From contig JACCGJ010018523.1 of NCBI GenBank assembly GCA_013407085.1, positions 62,001 to 126,000 on the forward strand: 64,000 nt of DNA. Direction: 5' to 3'. Position 1 is the stretch's first letter. The number at the start of each line of letters is the position of its first letter. This document shows, piece after piece, positions 42,200 to 53,419 of the stretch. A model generated the notes under the pieces. It was not told the origin of the DNA. It searched no databases and saw only the letters and a program-made list of their open reading frames with translations. The position numbers and the translations under genes were made by a program. Origin of the DNA: Atriophallophorus winterbourni. Its lineage: Eukaryota; Platyhelminthes; Trematoda; Plagiorchiida; Microphallidae.

Positions 42200-42870
42200 A
42201 AGAAAAACGGATTGTTGAATTCAGCAGAAGATCTTCCGAATGATAGTGGTCCCGAGCAAGTCAAACAACGAAATCGAATGGTATGAGAATGATCCAAATA
42301 GAATCAGCGAGTGACGAGTAATATTCAAATGTATCAGAGCACAGAATTTATCGTCCCCGTATCCGTGACCTGACATCCGAGCTGAATTCGTGCTAAACCC
42401 AATTATTTGCGAATTGAAATTTAGCTTCCATTTGGGGACTAAGATAAGTTTGCAATTTCGAGGATAAATCCTCATTTGCAAATTGAAATTTAGCTTCAAT
42501 GTGGGGACTAAGCTAAGTCCCACAAGCGGTGCAATGCAGCACCGGTAACTGTTTGGAATATTTTTCAACATTCCAATAACAGCACGATGGTTAATTTTTG
42601 ATTTAAGTCAGATTTTTATTATAAGTAGTATATGACGTTCGAAAAGCAGGCCTGAAGCACACAACCGGTTTCGCGGTTATTGCCGCTCATCAGGTATGCG
42701 TATCCGTGACCTGACATTCGAACGCCGATCTGACTTTGTGCTAAACCCAATTATTTGCGAATTCGAGGATAAATCCTCGTCTGCAAATTAAAATTCAGCT
42801 TCCATTTGGACACTAAGCTAAGTCACACAATCGATGTAATGCAGCACCGGTAAACATACATGACCAAATT
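42200..42870 (-). repeat. Tandem dimer of a hammerhead-bearing repeat, period about 350 bp
   Basis: A body segment beginning GTATCCGTGACCTGACAT at 42357 recurs at 42700, including GTGCTAAACCCAATTATTTG, a GAGGATAAATCCTC hairpin and GCAGCACCGGTAA at the end. The ribozyme 42657-42699 sits directly at one border of the second body. The first body carries an extra internal duplication (GAAATTTAGCTTC twice). The layout body-ribozyme-spacer-body is what a copy of a multimeric ribozyme RNA would look like. Confidence 0.65.
42657..42699 (-). ncRNA. Hammerhead ribozyme (minimal type I, short stem III)
   Basis: On the minus strand: stem I GCATAC pairing with GTGTGC, core CTGATGA, stem II GCGG with loop CAATAA and CCGC, GAAA, stem III ACCGGT, cleavage after T (plus-strand position 42663). 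All stem I and stem II pairs form, although the bases differ from the copy at 17346-17387 (CCCTAC/GTGGGG, GTGC/GCAC). This covariation is strong evidence for a selected RNA structure. Confidence 0.9.
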
Positions 42871-43347
42871 CAAGCCTTGAGGTTGTTAAATAATACTTCA
42901 TCCATCACGCTAAATATACAGCTATTATCTTGGTGGACATCATGATGTACTAACGTTAAACTTGAGATTTATCGTTTTATAATCTAATGCACACCCCAGG
43001 GTATGAGATGATTTCCTCAACGATTTTCTAAAAGACTCCAAAACATAAATTCACGAATCAATATTCAAATTATTGTCGCACAATTTCTGATTTCTAAATG
43101 GGTGTCTGTGGTGTGAATTCTTATCATAGCAGGAGGTTATTCGTTGATCATCTGAGGATTAGTGTTTGTGTTAGGAGTATTCACATGAGATAGAATTTAA
43201 TTGATTAAATCTGTCAGTTTGATCATGTGTTATCCGCATTTATCCAGTAGGTCATTGCAGCTTCAGAGTACAATTAATTGTCAATGTTTTGCGATGATGA
43301 CCTCGAATTGGTGACTTATGGGGCAATTCCGCTGCGCTGTTCGCCAG
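42871..43347. other. Upstream flank of a TES gene
   Basis: No gene seen. Confidence 0.4.
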
Positions 43348-43353
43348 TCACGT
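43348..43353 (+). promoter_or_regulatory. TCACGT element upstream of a TES gene
   Basis: TCACGT (in CAGTCACGTGATAA) lies about 22 bases before the TATA-like element and 68 bases before the ATG at 43416. The hexamer is known from insect chorion promoters and reported at schistosome eggshell genes. Confidence 0.45.
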
Positions 43354-43374
43354 GATAAACCAGCCAGATCTGCG

Positions 43375-43381
43375 ATAAATA
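43375..43381 (+). promoter_or_regulatory. TATA-like element of the TES gene at 43416
   Basis: GATAAATATC, with ATAAATA starting 41 bases before the ATG, the same spacing as in the paralogues at 19819 and 25940. Confidence 0.5.
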
Positions 43382-43415
43382 TCGGTTAACATATTCCGAT
43401 GTTTATTGTATCAAT

Positions 43416-43967
43416 ATGAGATTTCAATCGCTAATTTTGGTTACCGTCTTTACTCTGGCTCTAGTTTCCGGTTACACTCACGGGAAACGAGACTATAATC
43501 GAAAACATGACTCTTATTCCAAAGGAGACAAAAATGATGGTCATTTTTACGACACTGCCATTGGCCAGCACATCCTCAAAGGTGGCGATCATCAGACTAG
43601 CGACTATGCCATCGATGCGAGAATTTCGGCTAAAGGAAAATTCCGTGGACTTGGACACGAGGATAAGAGCACCGAATTTGAGCAAATAACAAATTTCCGC
43701 AAGGGCGGAGAATTCGATGGATATGGCGTCGAAAAAGATCAATATCTTGACTATGATACATACGGGAAAGTCAAACAATATGGTGACAAACGTTCACGCA
43801 GTGAATACGATTTGTACGGAAAATTGAAAGCAAAAGGTGAGCAGGTGGAACATGGAGATTCTTATTTGCGTGGTGATCTGAAGGCTTATGGAATGCAGGA
43901 ACCTATTCACAAAGGAACACACGATAAAATGAACCACAAACGCGATCAACGTCGAGTGAAATATTGA
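43416..43967 (+). CDS. TES-domain eggshell precursor protein
   Basis: An intronless 183-residue secreted protein. The signal peptide is MRFQSLILVTVFTLALVSG. A Lys/Asp/His linker leads to the TES core: TSDYAIDARISAKGKFRGLG, FEQITNFRKGGEFDGYG, YLDYDTYGKVKQYGDK and YDLYGKLKAKGE. It continues with LRGDLKAYGMQ, shared with the RGNLKIG and RGKLGAY steps of the paralogues, and a basic His/Lys/Arg tail. The expected role is a cross-linked eggshell precursor from vitelline cells. Fewer Tyr-Gly repeats than in the 19819 gene. A polyadenylation signal AATAAA follows at about 44092. Confidence 0.92.
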   Translation: MRFQSLILVTVFTLALVSGYTHGKRDYNRKHDSYSKGDKNDGHFYDTAIGQHILKGGDHQTSDYAIDARISAKGKFRGLGHEDKSTEFEQITNFRKGGEFDGYGVEKDQYLDYDTYGKVKQYGDKRSRSEYDLYGKLKAKGEQVEHGDSYLRGDLKAYGMQEPIHKGTHDKMNHKRDQRRVKY

Positions 43968-44376
43968 GTACGATGAAGATAGAATGATTGTGCGATTTAA
44001 ATTAAACTGGTATCCGAAAACAAACGTTTTGTAACATTTTTACCCTAAGAGGCTTAGATTAGAGTTAGATGCGTTGCACCTACATCTTTATAATAAACAC
44101 AAAATAAGCATAGATAAATCAACTGATTTCAACATTTGCGCATTGGTGGTGTTTTTTGTTTGCTCACGAATTCATGGAACAATGAACAGACAACCAGTGC
44201 ACCTGGAACATTCGGGTCGTCTCAAGCGCCTAGAAACATTGTCGCTGTTGTATCGTTGACTATGCCGCAATAGATAGGTTGTGAGTATTCAAAGGATAGT
44301 ATCAATAACAACATTTTACATGGAAATTTCGCGCTTGGTCATTATCATGCTGATCGTCGCGCATGCGTGTGAAATC

Positions 44377-44930
44377 GAATATTCAAAATTCAAAATCTGT
44401 GGATGAAAAAAGAAATTAACTTTTCAATAGCTGCAGAGGTGAAGTATATGTATATATATATATATAATCCAAATTTCTGGTATAGTTTATTAACCATTTG
44501 GGGGTAAAGACAGGATTTGAATTTTTGAATATAGCCAAGCTCTTCCAGTTTACCTAATCGGCAGGTATAGAATTCCAAACACAAAAACATGCACCGAATA
44601 AAAATACCTGCGGCAGTTTCGTTCGGAGTGTGGTATCTCCAATTTGCAAACATGACCAGGGATGTTGCTGGAAGTTCGAAGGTGGTATAATTTATCCAGC
44701 GGGTGGGAAACAGTAGTATGGATTTTGTAAGCAAGGATAAGATCGCCTCGCATTCTTCTTTGTGAAAGTGTCCTCAGATCAAGTCGTCTGGGTCGCTCGA
44801 CGTATGGAGTATTTTAAAAACCATTGAAACTCTCAGAATCTCTTTGATATAATCGGTCCAGAAGTAAAATATCTTTCTGGAGCCATGGTGTTTAGTTTTG
44901 GACAGCATAGTCTAGAACCAGGTGTCTATA
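44377..44930 (-). mobile_element. CR1-like RT C-terminal fragment
   Basis: The minus strand encodes RRMRGDLILAYKIHTTVSHP, YHLRTSSNIPGHVCKLEIPH and RNCRRYFYSVHVFVFG, nearly the same as the fragment at 200-420, so these two belong to one subfamily. It is interrupted by a short (TA)n at 44447-44466. The 3' end has ATTCAAAATTCAAAA-like repeats at 44381. Confidence 0.8.
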
Positions 44931-45339
44931 AATGTATATAAGTATAATATGAAAATAATTATTTTTCTCGAATAAAAATTTTTGGATTGCAGGTAAGGAA
45001 ATTAATAGCTCTAAATACCACGTCGTATAAGTATAAAATTGTAATACTATAAAATTATACCAATAATAAAATTATGAAATAATACATCCAAGCATCGATA
45101 CAGGCGTTTCAGTGTAGGAATAAAGCAATGCCACGTATGAAATAGAGTAGGATACGTTAGTGGAAATATTCATTTGATAACATTGTTTTCGGCTGCTTGC
45201 GTAAATCAGAATCGTTTTGGTTTTCGGCATGTACATGGTTTTTCCACATTTTGCTGCTGACTTTTGTTTGCTTATGTAACTTGCTCACGACTCTAAACTA
45301 TTGGACGCGAGCGTTTGAGGGATGGAATTTCTTATATCC

Positions 45340-45760
45340 CTGTTAGTAAGATATACCTGAAGACTTCTATCGTTCTGACCAATCTTTACGAATTTGGATG
45401 CTGTAGAACGTCGGCATTACTGAAAATTGTGTTATCTGCCTTAACGCAAAGCTAAAGATGGTGAAATTTCCCGAGCCTTCGAAGCTACGAGCTGAGTCCA
45501 ACAAGGTTCGGTACTCGGTCAAATACTATTCCCAATATTTATAAATGATCTAGCGCCATTGTATACTTGTTCTCTCATTGAAGATGAAGATAAACTCTGT
45601 TGATTATTGTCTGGTTCTACAAGCATACATAAAACTAGCCGTACCATTGGTCCAAGCAAGTGCAAAATGTTAAAGGTTAGAAAACCCTTCCCGTTTTCAT
45701 ACGCACTTGGCAGTAGAACAATTGAGTGCGGTGCAACGGAGGTTAATAAACGCGTTTGAC
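45340..45760 (+). mobile_element. CR1-like RT fragment
   Basis: The plus strand has VQQGSVLGQILFPIFINDLAP (the PQGSVLGP palm block) at 45498-45560, a lost FADD box (EDEDKLC), then KCKMLK..KPFPFSYALGSRTIE at 45660-45730. Frames are broken. Confidence 0.7.
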
Positions 45761-48040
45761 CGATTGGTCTTCTCTTGTGTTGTGGGAGTCGTTGGTGAAC
45801 TTGATTAACATTACAAAGACGATCTCATATATGAACTGCGATGCAATCGACTATTGGGTATGCAATATGATGGGTTTCGTGTCTTATGTTACATCGATCG
45901 TCCTCAAAGCGTATGCGAAGAACGTTGTACTAGGGAACGTGATTTAGCCTCGATTGGCCTAAAAGTATGCCATTGGTAAAACCGAAACTAGAATATTATA
46001 AAGTTGGACCGAACTAAAACCAATAAAATGTAATCAACCAATCAATACAACGACTGAGATGATTTGAACAAAATATCCACATATTTAAAACACGTCAGAC
46101 TTTAACACAGATGCGATGAGATAGCGTCCGATAACACCGAATTACGTCGTTCGCTCTGTAACATATTTGTAATTAATGACTACTCATTAGTAGGATAGAT
46201 TAGCAACTTTCACGCCTATTTAAATTGTTTCTGAAGCTGGTCAAAAGGCGTTTCGAAATCGAAAGTCTATTAATTTACCGCTTCACAATCGTAAGTTTAA
46301 ATTTTTCAGCGTCTTTTTTGTAAGTTATATTTGATTGATGTTTGCATTATTTATGCTATGTCGCGTATTCGAGATATCCACGACACACGTCGGTGTCAAA
46401 TCACCGCACTTTGTGATATTTTTAGTGTTCAGTATGGATGCAAAAGTAAATAAAGTGTAAAATAGTCTCGTTATTTCGCAAATTATTCAAAAGTTAATAA
46501 TGCTATCTCGTAGTAACTTTACATTCAGAATTTAGGGTTAACGTTTCAGGAAATGTCGTATTTACAAGCAGCGTGCACGATGATTGGCGAAACCCATAAA
46601 GTTAATTTAGCCACCCAGAATATGGTCGCACCAAAGTAATCTGTTAGCAACATGTGGACGATAATGTTTATATCCGTGGGTAGTAACAAATAAATTGATT
46701 TCAGGCTTTCAGTCACACCAATTTTGTTATCTTTGTTCGGAACCTTAATTGCTCGCATTGCGATTTGTAAAAAGCCCGCCCTCATTTAATAATATATTGT
46801 ATTCACGCGACAATAATTGTACTATCAACCGTAGAAACAGCAATTCATGTTCACTACAAAACTTAAACTGTCTCAGACTGCATTGAATATACTCAGACAA
46901 AAATCTGCAAAGCGAAATGAACGGACGGTTTCTGTTGTCTAAATCAAATGAGAATGGATAAGTGGAAAGAAAAGCGTACACGTCAACATACACAAACAAT
47001 TGAGAAAGCATTTATCTCGTTGATATTTTTAATTGTGTATCGTGTGTTTTTTTGTATTAGACATCAATGCGAAGCTGAAATTTCGAATATTTTGGATTAC
47101 AGCTTCTACCTTACTTCTTTCCTTGCTTCTGAAAACATCTCTTTCTCCAGTTAGCAAAAAAGGCAGGTAGTTAAAACCTGATTATTCATTTAACAGTTCA
47201 TTTTTTATCCAGCCAATCAACTCACGTTATATCAAATCAGCTTAGAACCGAGCGTGAACACATTCTTTGTACGCAACCGTTCGCAAATGCACATGCATTC
47301 ACGATCGATAAGCACATGCCAGCAAGGTCACGATCGATCTTCAATGGAATGCATATGCACAAGACACTTTTGAGTTGATTTAAAAATACTTAAACTCCTG
47401 TTGAGAAAGGACACTGTGTTCGGAGATTTCGTTATTCCGAAATTAATCGAAACCGAAAATGCAAAATCAGTCACATGTTCCCGATTGAGAACATGGTTTC
47501 GAAAAGCTTATTTAGCGTGTGTTATTCTGTAGATGTTATATTTTGCCATGATTTTGATGCGGTACCATAGTGTTGAAGATTCGTATTTTGAAGCGAAACT
47601 TGAATCCGTCCGTTTTTGAATTTTTACTGTATTCTATAAATTTCTCGAAGTACACCTAAACGTGCGGTGACATTAAAATCGTCCATTTACGTCTTGAAGG
47701 GGTTCGTGCCTATTACTTGTCTGCTTTCTTTGGAAGGCAGTTTCCGAAAGTAAGTTTAACTATTCCAATACCTTCATTTAGAAATTCAACACGTATGTTA
47801 GAAAACGATTTGAGGTCTACTGCGTAGGAGTTTAACTCGCCAAGTGCATTGACTCATCCCTCACCGGAATGTAGCGATAGCACGAATGATGACCTCGGTG
47901 CATCATACAAAGAAGGTAGTACGTGATGCGTGTCAAATGAGTAAGTAGTTGAATGTTTTGGCCGCTCGGGCAAATTACATACCAGCTCTGTAGCGTAGGA
48001 AATGGTATCGTTTATTAAGAACGTTGATTTTCCCGGCGTG
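45761..48040. other. Intergenic, no feature
   Basis: AT-rich. Open frames at 46546-47154 on both strands have no recognisable domain or splice logic. Confidence 0.45.
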
Positions 48041-48087
48041 TTATATATATATATATATATTTATAGAGAGAGAGAGAGAGAGAGAGA
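48041..48087. repeat. (TA)n(GA)n compound microsatellite
   Basis: About 11 TA then about 11 GA repeats directly before the RT fragment. Confidence 0.95.
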
Positions 48088-48149
48088 TTTTGGCAATTTT
48101 TATCGAAGACTTGAGGAAACATTTAAACCGTTTTTGTAGATACAATGCA

Positions 48150-49240
48150 ATTAAACGTAAAATTAATAGTTGTTCAAGGCGGCAAAACGGATGACAAAAA
48201 TACGCCAAAACTGCAAACTATAGACCGGTAACGCTACTACCGGCGCTCTTTACATTAATGGAACGCATTGTGACTGTGCGCATAAAAGAACATTTTGAAA
48301 ACCAAAATATTTTGACAGCAGTACAACACGGTTTTCGAAGAAATCGCTGCTGTTTATCGAACCTTCTTACAACGTTCGAGGATTGGACCAAGGAACTAGA
48401 CGAAGTTGAGGCTGTACATGCTTGCTATATCAATATTTCCAAAGCTTTCGATAGTGTCAACCATTACATTCTAATAAAAAAGCTCGAAGCTTATGGATAA
48501 GTGACTATCTTACTGATAGACACGTCCAAGTTCGCTTTGGCAGCACCTTCTCTCGAAGAATAGACGTCACAGGTGGATTTCCGCAGGGCTCGGGTCTTGG
48601 ACCTTTTCTATTATTGGTGTATAAGAACGATATAGTAGATGATATTGGATGAAACTTGATACTATTTGCCGATGATATTAAAATATGGAAACGTGTAAGG
48701 TCTGTTTATGACTGTATGGCATTAGAACGGCATCTGTGGACCCTATTTCGTTGGTCCCAGTTAAATGAGTTACCATTTAACCCTGCGAAATGTCAAATGC
48801 TGTAGCTTGGAAAATCTCTACACCACACGTATCAGCTTGGCACGCAAGATCTCGTCTGGACCACCGCAGAAAAAGATCTCGTTATCTGGGTGTCCTTTAA
48901 CCCTAAGACTGGACATCATTGCCAGACAGTGTATAATAAAGCCTGCCGTATCTTGTGACTTCTACAAAGGATATTCAACCTTACCCCGGTTAATTAATAT
49001 ATATGTAAGTCCTATTATGGAATATTCCATTCAAGCCTGGGCACCATGGCCGAGAATGTATATCGAACTACTTGACAGGATTTATCATCGTGCAACAAAG
49101 TTGGTCTCCTGTTATAGAAATTTGCCTTTCAGAGAGCGAATATTAAAACTAAATCTACACAATTTTACCCAACGACGGATACGGAATGACCTGAAAACTA
49201 TCCTCTTAAATACTAACTAAAGCCAAATGGCCTAACTCGA
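48150..49240 (+). mobile_element. CR1-like RT domain, decayed
   Basis: Plus-strand pieces in order: NYRPVTLLPALF..MERIVTVRI (48215-48285), VQHGFRRNRCCLSNLLTTFE, CYINISKAFDSVNHYILIKKLE (48420-48490), a GFPQGSGLGP block (48573-48605), LFADDIKIW intact at about 48662, and the thumb MEYSIQAWAPWPRM (49017-49060) with RATKLV. Stops and frameshifts separate the pieces. The catalytic FADD box is intact but the frame is not. Confidence 0.82.
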
Positions 49241-49780
49241 ACACCAAAACAATCAAAGGCTTCAAGCATTCCACATTCTCGATTGGATATTCGTCGAAAT
49301 TTTTTCTCGGTAAGAATTTGTTTTACTTGGAACTTTTTGCCTGAAGTAATCCCACGCTCGGAGTATGTTGCGGTTTTTGCTTCTAAACTCGATTAGTATA
49401 TGGCGAACCATGTGTTACGTGCCTGTCCCTATTGATTTTTGTTTAATACACCTAGTCATCCTAATGTTATTGTCTAGGCTTACTGCTTTTTCTTACTGTC
49501 AAGTAAAATCTTGTTTTCTTGAGGCTTACTGCTTTTTCTGTCATAAAACTTTCTGAGTTCGTGTGTACATGACCTAATTCAAATTATTTGGCCTGAACGA
49601 ACATATATTAGTAATGGTAACTGGAAACCTTAATACTTTTGTTAATAAATATTCTAAAACTTTGTATCTTAAATCTTGAAGCACATCCGTGTGTAAAATG
49701 GGGACTAACAGCATTCCGAGAAGTAATTGCTGCTGACGAGGAAACTGTGCAGTAGGTGAAATCACATCATACTTAAAGCG
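49241..49780. other. Intergenic, no feature
   Basis: No gene or clear repeat. Confidence 0.4.
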
Positions 49781-50290
49781 TCGTCATAATGAAACCCGGA
49801 ATAATCACCGGTCCTATCGTAGGGGATATAACATATTTATCAGGTCCCTGGAGATCAAATCCCACTCCGGTGTTTATCTACATCCCGATGTGAATATCAA
49901 ACGTAAGGCTCTTTATTGTATGTCAAAAGCGCCTCTGAAGTAATAAGTCGAATGTTTACATTGGGCAAACTTCTAGAGGACTCTGCACTAGGGTAAACGA
50001 ACACAGGAAACGAGTGGGAAAGCAACCCCACAATCCCAGTGAATACCAATCACTTATTCGGGATTCTGCCCTAGCTGAACACGGGCTAGACACTAGACAC
50101 AGCGTAGATCTTGATAACGTGGACTCATGATAAGACGGGGTGTGAAATCTTATAGGGAAAGACTTCACGCTGAGGCACTTGAAATAACAAAGGCTGGGGC
50201 GAATGCGGTGAACAAGGTGGATGGGGCGGATATCTCAACAATCTGGCGTTCGGTTCTGCAGCGGATAAGTATTAACGTGCGTAACACCTA
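49781..50290 (+). mobile_element. Penelope-like element, GIY-YIG endonuclease end
   Basis: From 49954 the plus strand encodes VYIGQTSRGLCTRVNEHRKR, the YIG-x-T...L-x-x-R-x-x-EH core of a GIY-YIG endonuclease, then a segment ending HSVDLDNVDS with a stop at 50128-50130. After a frame change, RERLHAEALEITKAGANAVN and TIWRSVLQ follow. RT plus C-terminal GIY-YIG is the hallmark of Penelope-like retroelements. The RT part is not visible upstream. Only the 3' end is left. Confidence 0.75.
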
Positions 50291-50492
50291 ATGTGCACAT
50301 GGATTACGTAAACAGTGGGTCAGCGGACGTTGTTCGCCCCTGCAGAAAAAAACAATTTAGGGATTAACACTGCATTTAAGTGGGGGTGATCAATTGTCTT
50401 GATCTCGCCTGTCTATCTGACAGAACTCGGGATTGGTCAACAAAATGGTATTAAAACCTGAACACTGTTCGTACCGACTCCCTTGGTCTGAG

Positions 50493-51293
50493 GAAATTTC
50501 GGTTTACTGACACTTAATCGTCAGACATTTAATCGCCGACACTTAATCTCTTGATACTCAATCGCCAGACATTTGATCCCCAGACATTTAACCTCCAAGT
50601 CACTTGATCCCCAGTCACTTAATCTTCAGTTTGATAACTTCTGAAAAATGCAGAATACGTTTAAATGAACTTATTTAGCAGGAGAGATATGCAATTGATT
50701 TTAAGAACGTCAATCTTTCCGTAGTTGAGTATCGCTGAATTGCTCAAGAGGTCATGGCGCATATCTCAGCATACTTCTTCTTCTGTTTGATATGAACCCC
50801 ATCACTTGCTTGAAGAACTGAGGCCTTATGCTGTCGGCAATCCTTTCGCAAACCGTTAAGAAATGTCCACATACTGGGATTTTAGCAAGAAAAGAGTGAC
50901 TGTAATGCATGATGCCAGCCATCTACAGCATTATTCGTTCGGGCAACTCCACTATTTGCGTCTTCATACTTATTCCAAGTTTCAGGTGGAAGTATAGCTG
51001 GTGCAAAGTTTTCTCTTCTACCTCTAATTCGTCGACCTCGAACAAAGGTATGTTCAAAATAAGATAACAGTTCATTCATCCTCTCACTTTGCACAGACTG
51101 CATCATTTAACGGCACAATCATCAGTCGTATTCTGCATTTTTCAGAAGTTATCAAACTGAAGATTAAGTGACTGGGGATGAAGTGACTTGGAGGTTAAAT
51201 GTCTGGTGATTAATGGTCTAGAGATTAAGTGTCGGCGATTAAGTGTCTGCAAATTAAATGTGTGACGATTAAGTGACCGGACACCGAAACTTC
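50493..51293. mobile_element. Second Mutator-like element with tandem-repeat inverted ends (MULE-2)
   Basis: Inverted termini of about 167 bp each (50493-50659 and 51127-51293) begin GAAATTTCGG on the left and GAAGTTTCGG on the complement of the right, and run through about eight 14-16 bp units of the type CAGACATTTAATCCC to the common inner border CTGAAAAATGCAGAATACG. A transposase remnant on the minus strand lies between. No clear 9-bp duplication could be identified, so the exact ends are uncertain. It is the same architecture as MULE-1 with different repeat sequence. Confidence 0.82.
50882..51106 (-). pseudogene. MULE transposase C-terminal remnant
   Basis: A 74-codon minus-strand frame with LLSYFEHTFVRGRRIRGRR, PPETWNKYEDANSGV and ARTNNAVDGWHHALQSLF. 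It corresponds to the YFEDT..GR..RR, ELWNQYE and RTNNSIEAWH region of the MULE-1 remnant. Coding sense goes on past the stop in another frame (MWTFLNGLRKD, about 50820-50870), so a frameshift is present. The catalytic domain is missing. Confidence 0.8.
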
Positions 51294-52470
51294 TGTGTTC
51301 AGAAGCGAAACGTTACCATAAAATTCCTTCAACCGATTCATTGCAATCTTTCTTTTCATGATTATGGACTACCGATCGGTCAAGAATATTTTCAAATAGC
51401 TCACGAATGATGTTATTTTGCATGTGTATGTTCAAATACAATTTAAGCATCGCCAGGCAAAATTCTTGCGAATGTTGTCGTCAGGCTTTTCGGTGCTTAA
51501 TGCTCTTGTATTGTGCCGGAAGGTGGTGTTTCCCCGATTCTCTGTTAGTTCGTAAATTACACTCTTCGCTAGTGCTGTCTAAGCTATTCTCGCTTAGTCC
51601 TTTCGTTATAATTTAAAACGTGGGTGTTTATTTGTTTTCTAGATTCTGAAAGTCAGAATATGAGCTTGCTGCGCCTAGGCAAATGAGTGAAATCACGTGC
51701 CGGTAGTATGTACATTTGGTTGTGCATAAAAGCATCCGCGTGCTATGCGAAAGCTTATGACAAATCTGCTTCGTTAATTTTTGTGTTTCTGTGGGAGCAC
51801 GATCGAAGAGCACCTTCTCTCAAGGAGATAATCTGAAAGATTGATGCGAAAGGCAGCACGAACAGTTTACAGCAGGTTTGAAACGTTAATTGTCTGACAT
51901 ACAAGCTGAACCTTAAAACCAAAGTTCGTCAAAGCTCTATTTTATCATTATGACGCTCCTAGACTGTTCTGAGGCTCGCACACTGCTCTACACAATGTGC
52001 AAAATCAACAAGAAACTGGTCATGTCTAGTGTGATTGAACCTTGACAAATAAGCCACTTGATATTTTGTTTGTGTAATGAATGTCGTTTGAAACAAGATT
52101 AGCTTCGTGCCTAGCTGTGGTTTCATGGTCTACTTGTGTTTACTACTCGTCCATTGTGTCCATCATCACGTATGCTGAGCCAAATGACCCTCTCCTACAA
52201 CGGCAAACATCAATAAACCAACCGCCCAATCTCGTTGCGTGTGATTTAAAACAGATTGGTTCGTTTAACCTTTGAGATTGTTCACACAAACGCGTTAGTT
52301 TTGATTGAAAAGGTCAGCTTTGTCAAAATGACCTAACGGTGGCTTTGATTGAGTCCTAGTCGGATTTGTTGTGTGCAGTTGAGGTCACATTGGAACGCTT
52401 TTATTCGCTTACATGGAGGTCATTATTTACCAGCCATTTGTTAGCTTAGTTAACTTAGTGTGGAAGCAAA
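51294..52470. other. Intergenic, no feature
   Basis: Open frames here have no recognisable domain. Confidence 0.4.
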
Positions 52471-52604
52471 AGGTATACTTGTATGCCACTGCTAAATATG
52501 GTTTTTAAAAAGAAGAACGATGCAAAGTGATTTTTGGTCAAGCACTTAAGGCGCTTATAAACGACGAATAAATTTTGGCGTGTAAAGGATGGGTGTGAGC
52601 ACCA
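52471..52604 (+). repeat. Hammerhead-associated repeat, left arm
   Basis: GGTATACTTGTATGCCACTG, then AGTGATTTTTGGTCAAGCACT and AAGGCGCTTATAAACGA, matching 32664-32780. No ribozyme core. Confidence 0.7.
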
Positions 52605-53419
52605 AAATATATTAGTGTAAAAGCGTTTCTCGTCAGGTTTCAGTTTACGCCTTGCGAATTTCGCATTACGAAAGTGTATAATGTGGGCTGTGACAAATTT
52701 GGAAACGTTTGAATCACTCGGTATTGTTCGGTCTTTTATTACATTTTTACCTCGATGCACCGTTCTGGTAAATGGTACAGGTAAATTTTCAAGTTGGTTT
52801 TACAAACTCATTTAGCAAGATTCCATTCCGGATTCTTTCTTTGGTTTACATAGAAACTTTACAAGATGGCAATTGTTCTCCGTTCTTTCAGAAAACGTTG
52901 TACCATCAAACGGTGTATCAAAACACTTCACACCCATGCCATATATGGTATAAAGATATTTTAGAAACACTCTTATTGCGGCACTTTTCTTCGTGCTGGA
53001 TGCGTCGAAATAATGAGCGCGAATATTTCCCTCCCTTTGCAGCCTAATATAACCGAAGGTTAAACATAATCGAAGACTCCGTCGTTCGAGCCACTCGCAT
53101 CAACATATGTTAGTAAAAAGGAGCTCGTCTTTGAACAATTGGTGAAATTTATCTAGCTAATAAGCTTTCGGCATTTTTACCTATTATCCCAAAGCTAACG
53201 TTTCTAATTATTTCGAAAAACGCATTTTCCTTCTTTCTCTATATTTTAATCTGTGAGCAGGATTAATGAAATATCGATAGCTTGTTGTTCGTCACTCAGA
53301 CTCGCAATCAGGATATTGGGTTGGAAGCTGTATAGGTTGTTTTATTTCGAATGGTACCAGTGATGATTGTGTAAAGAACCAGTTTCACGAACCCTTTTGA
53401 ATAGAAAATTCAGGATAAG
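52605..53419. other. Intergenic, no feature
   Basis: Nothing recognisable. Confidence 0.4.

Noticed and set aside
46546..47154. Frames of 68-88 codons on both strands
   Set aside because: AT-rich, no domains, no consistent splice sites, overlapping each other on opposite strands.
49954..50130. Possible host GIY-YIG nuclease such as SLX1
   Set aside because: The downstream block matches the element end at 35562-35837 and the frame is broken, so it is a Penelope-like remnant.
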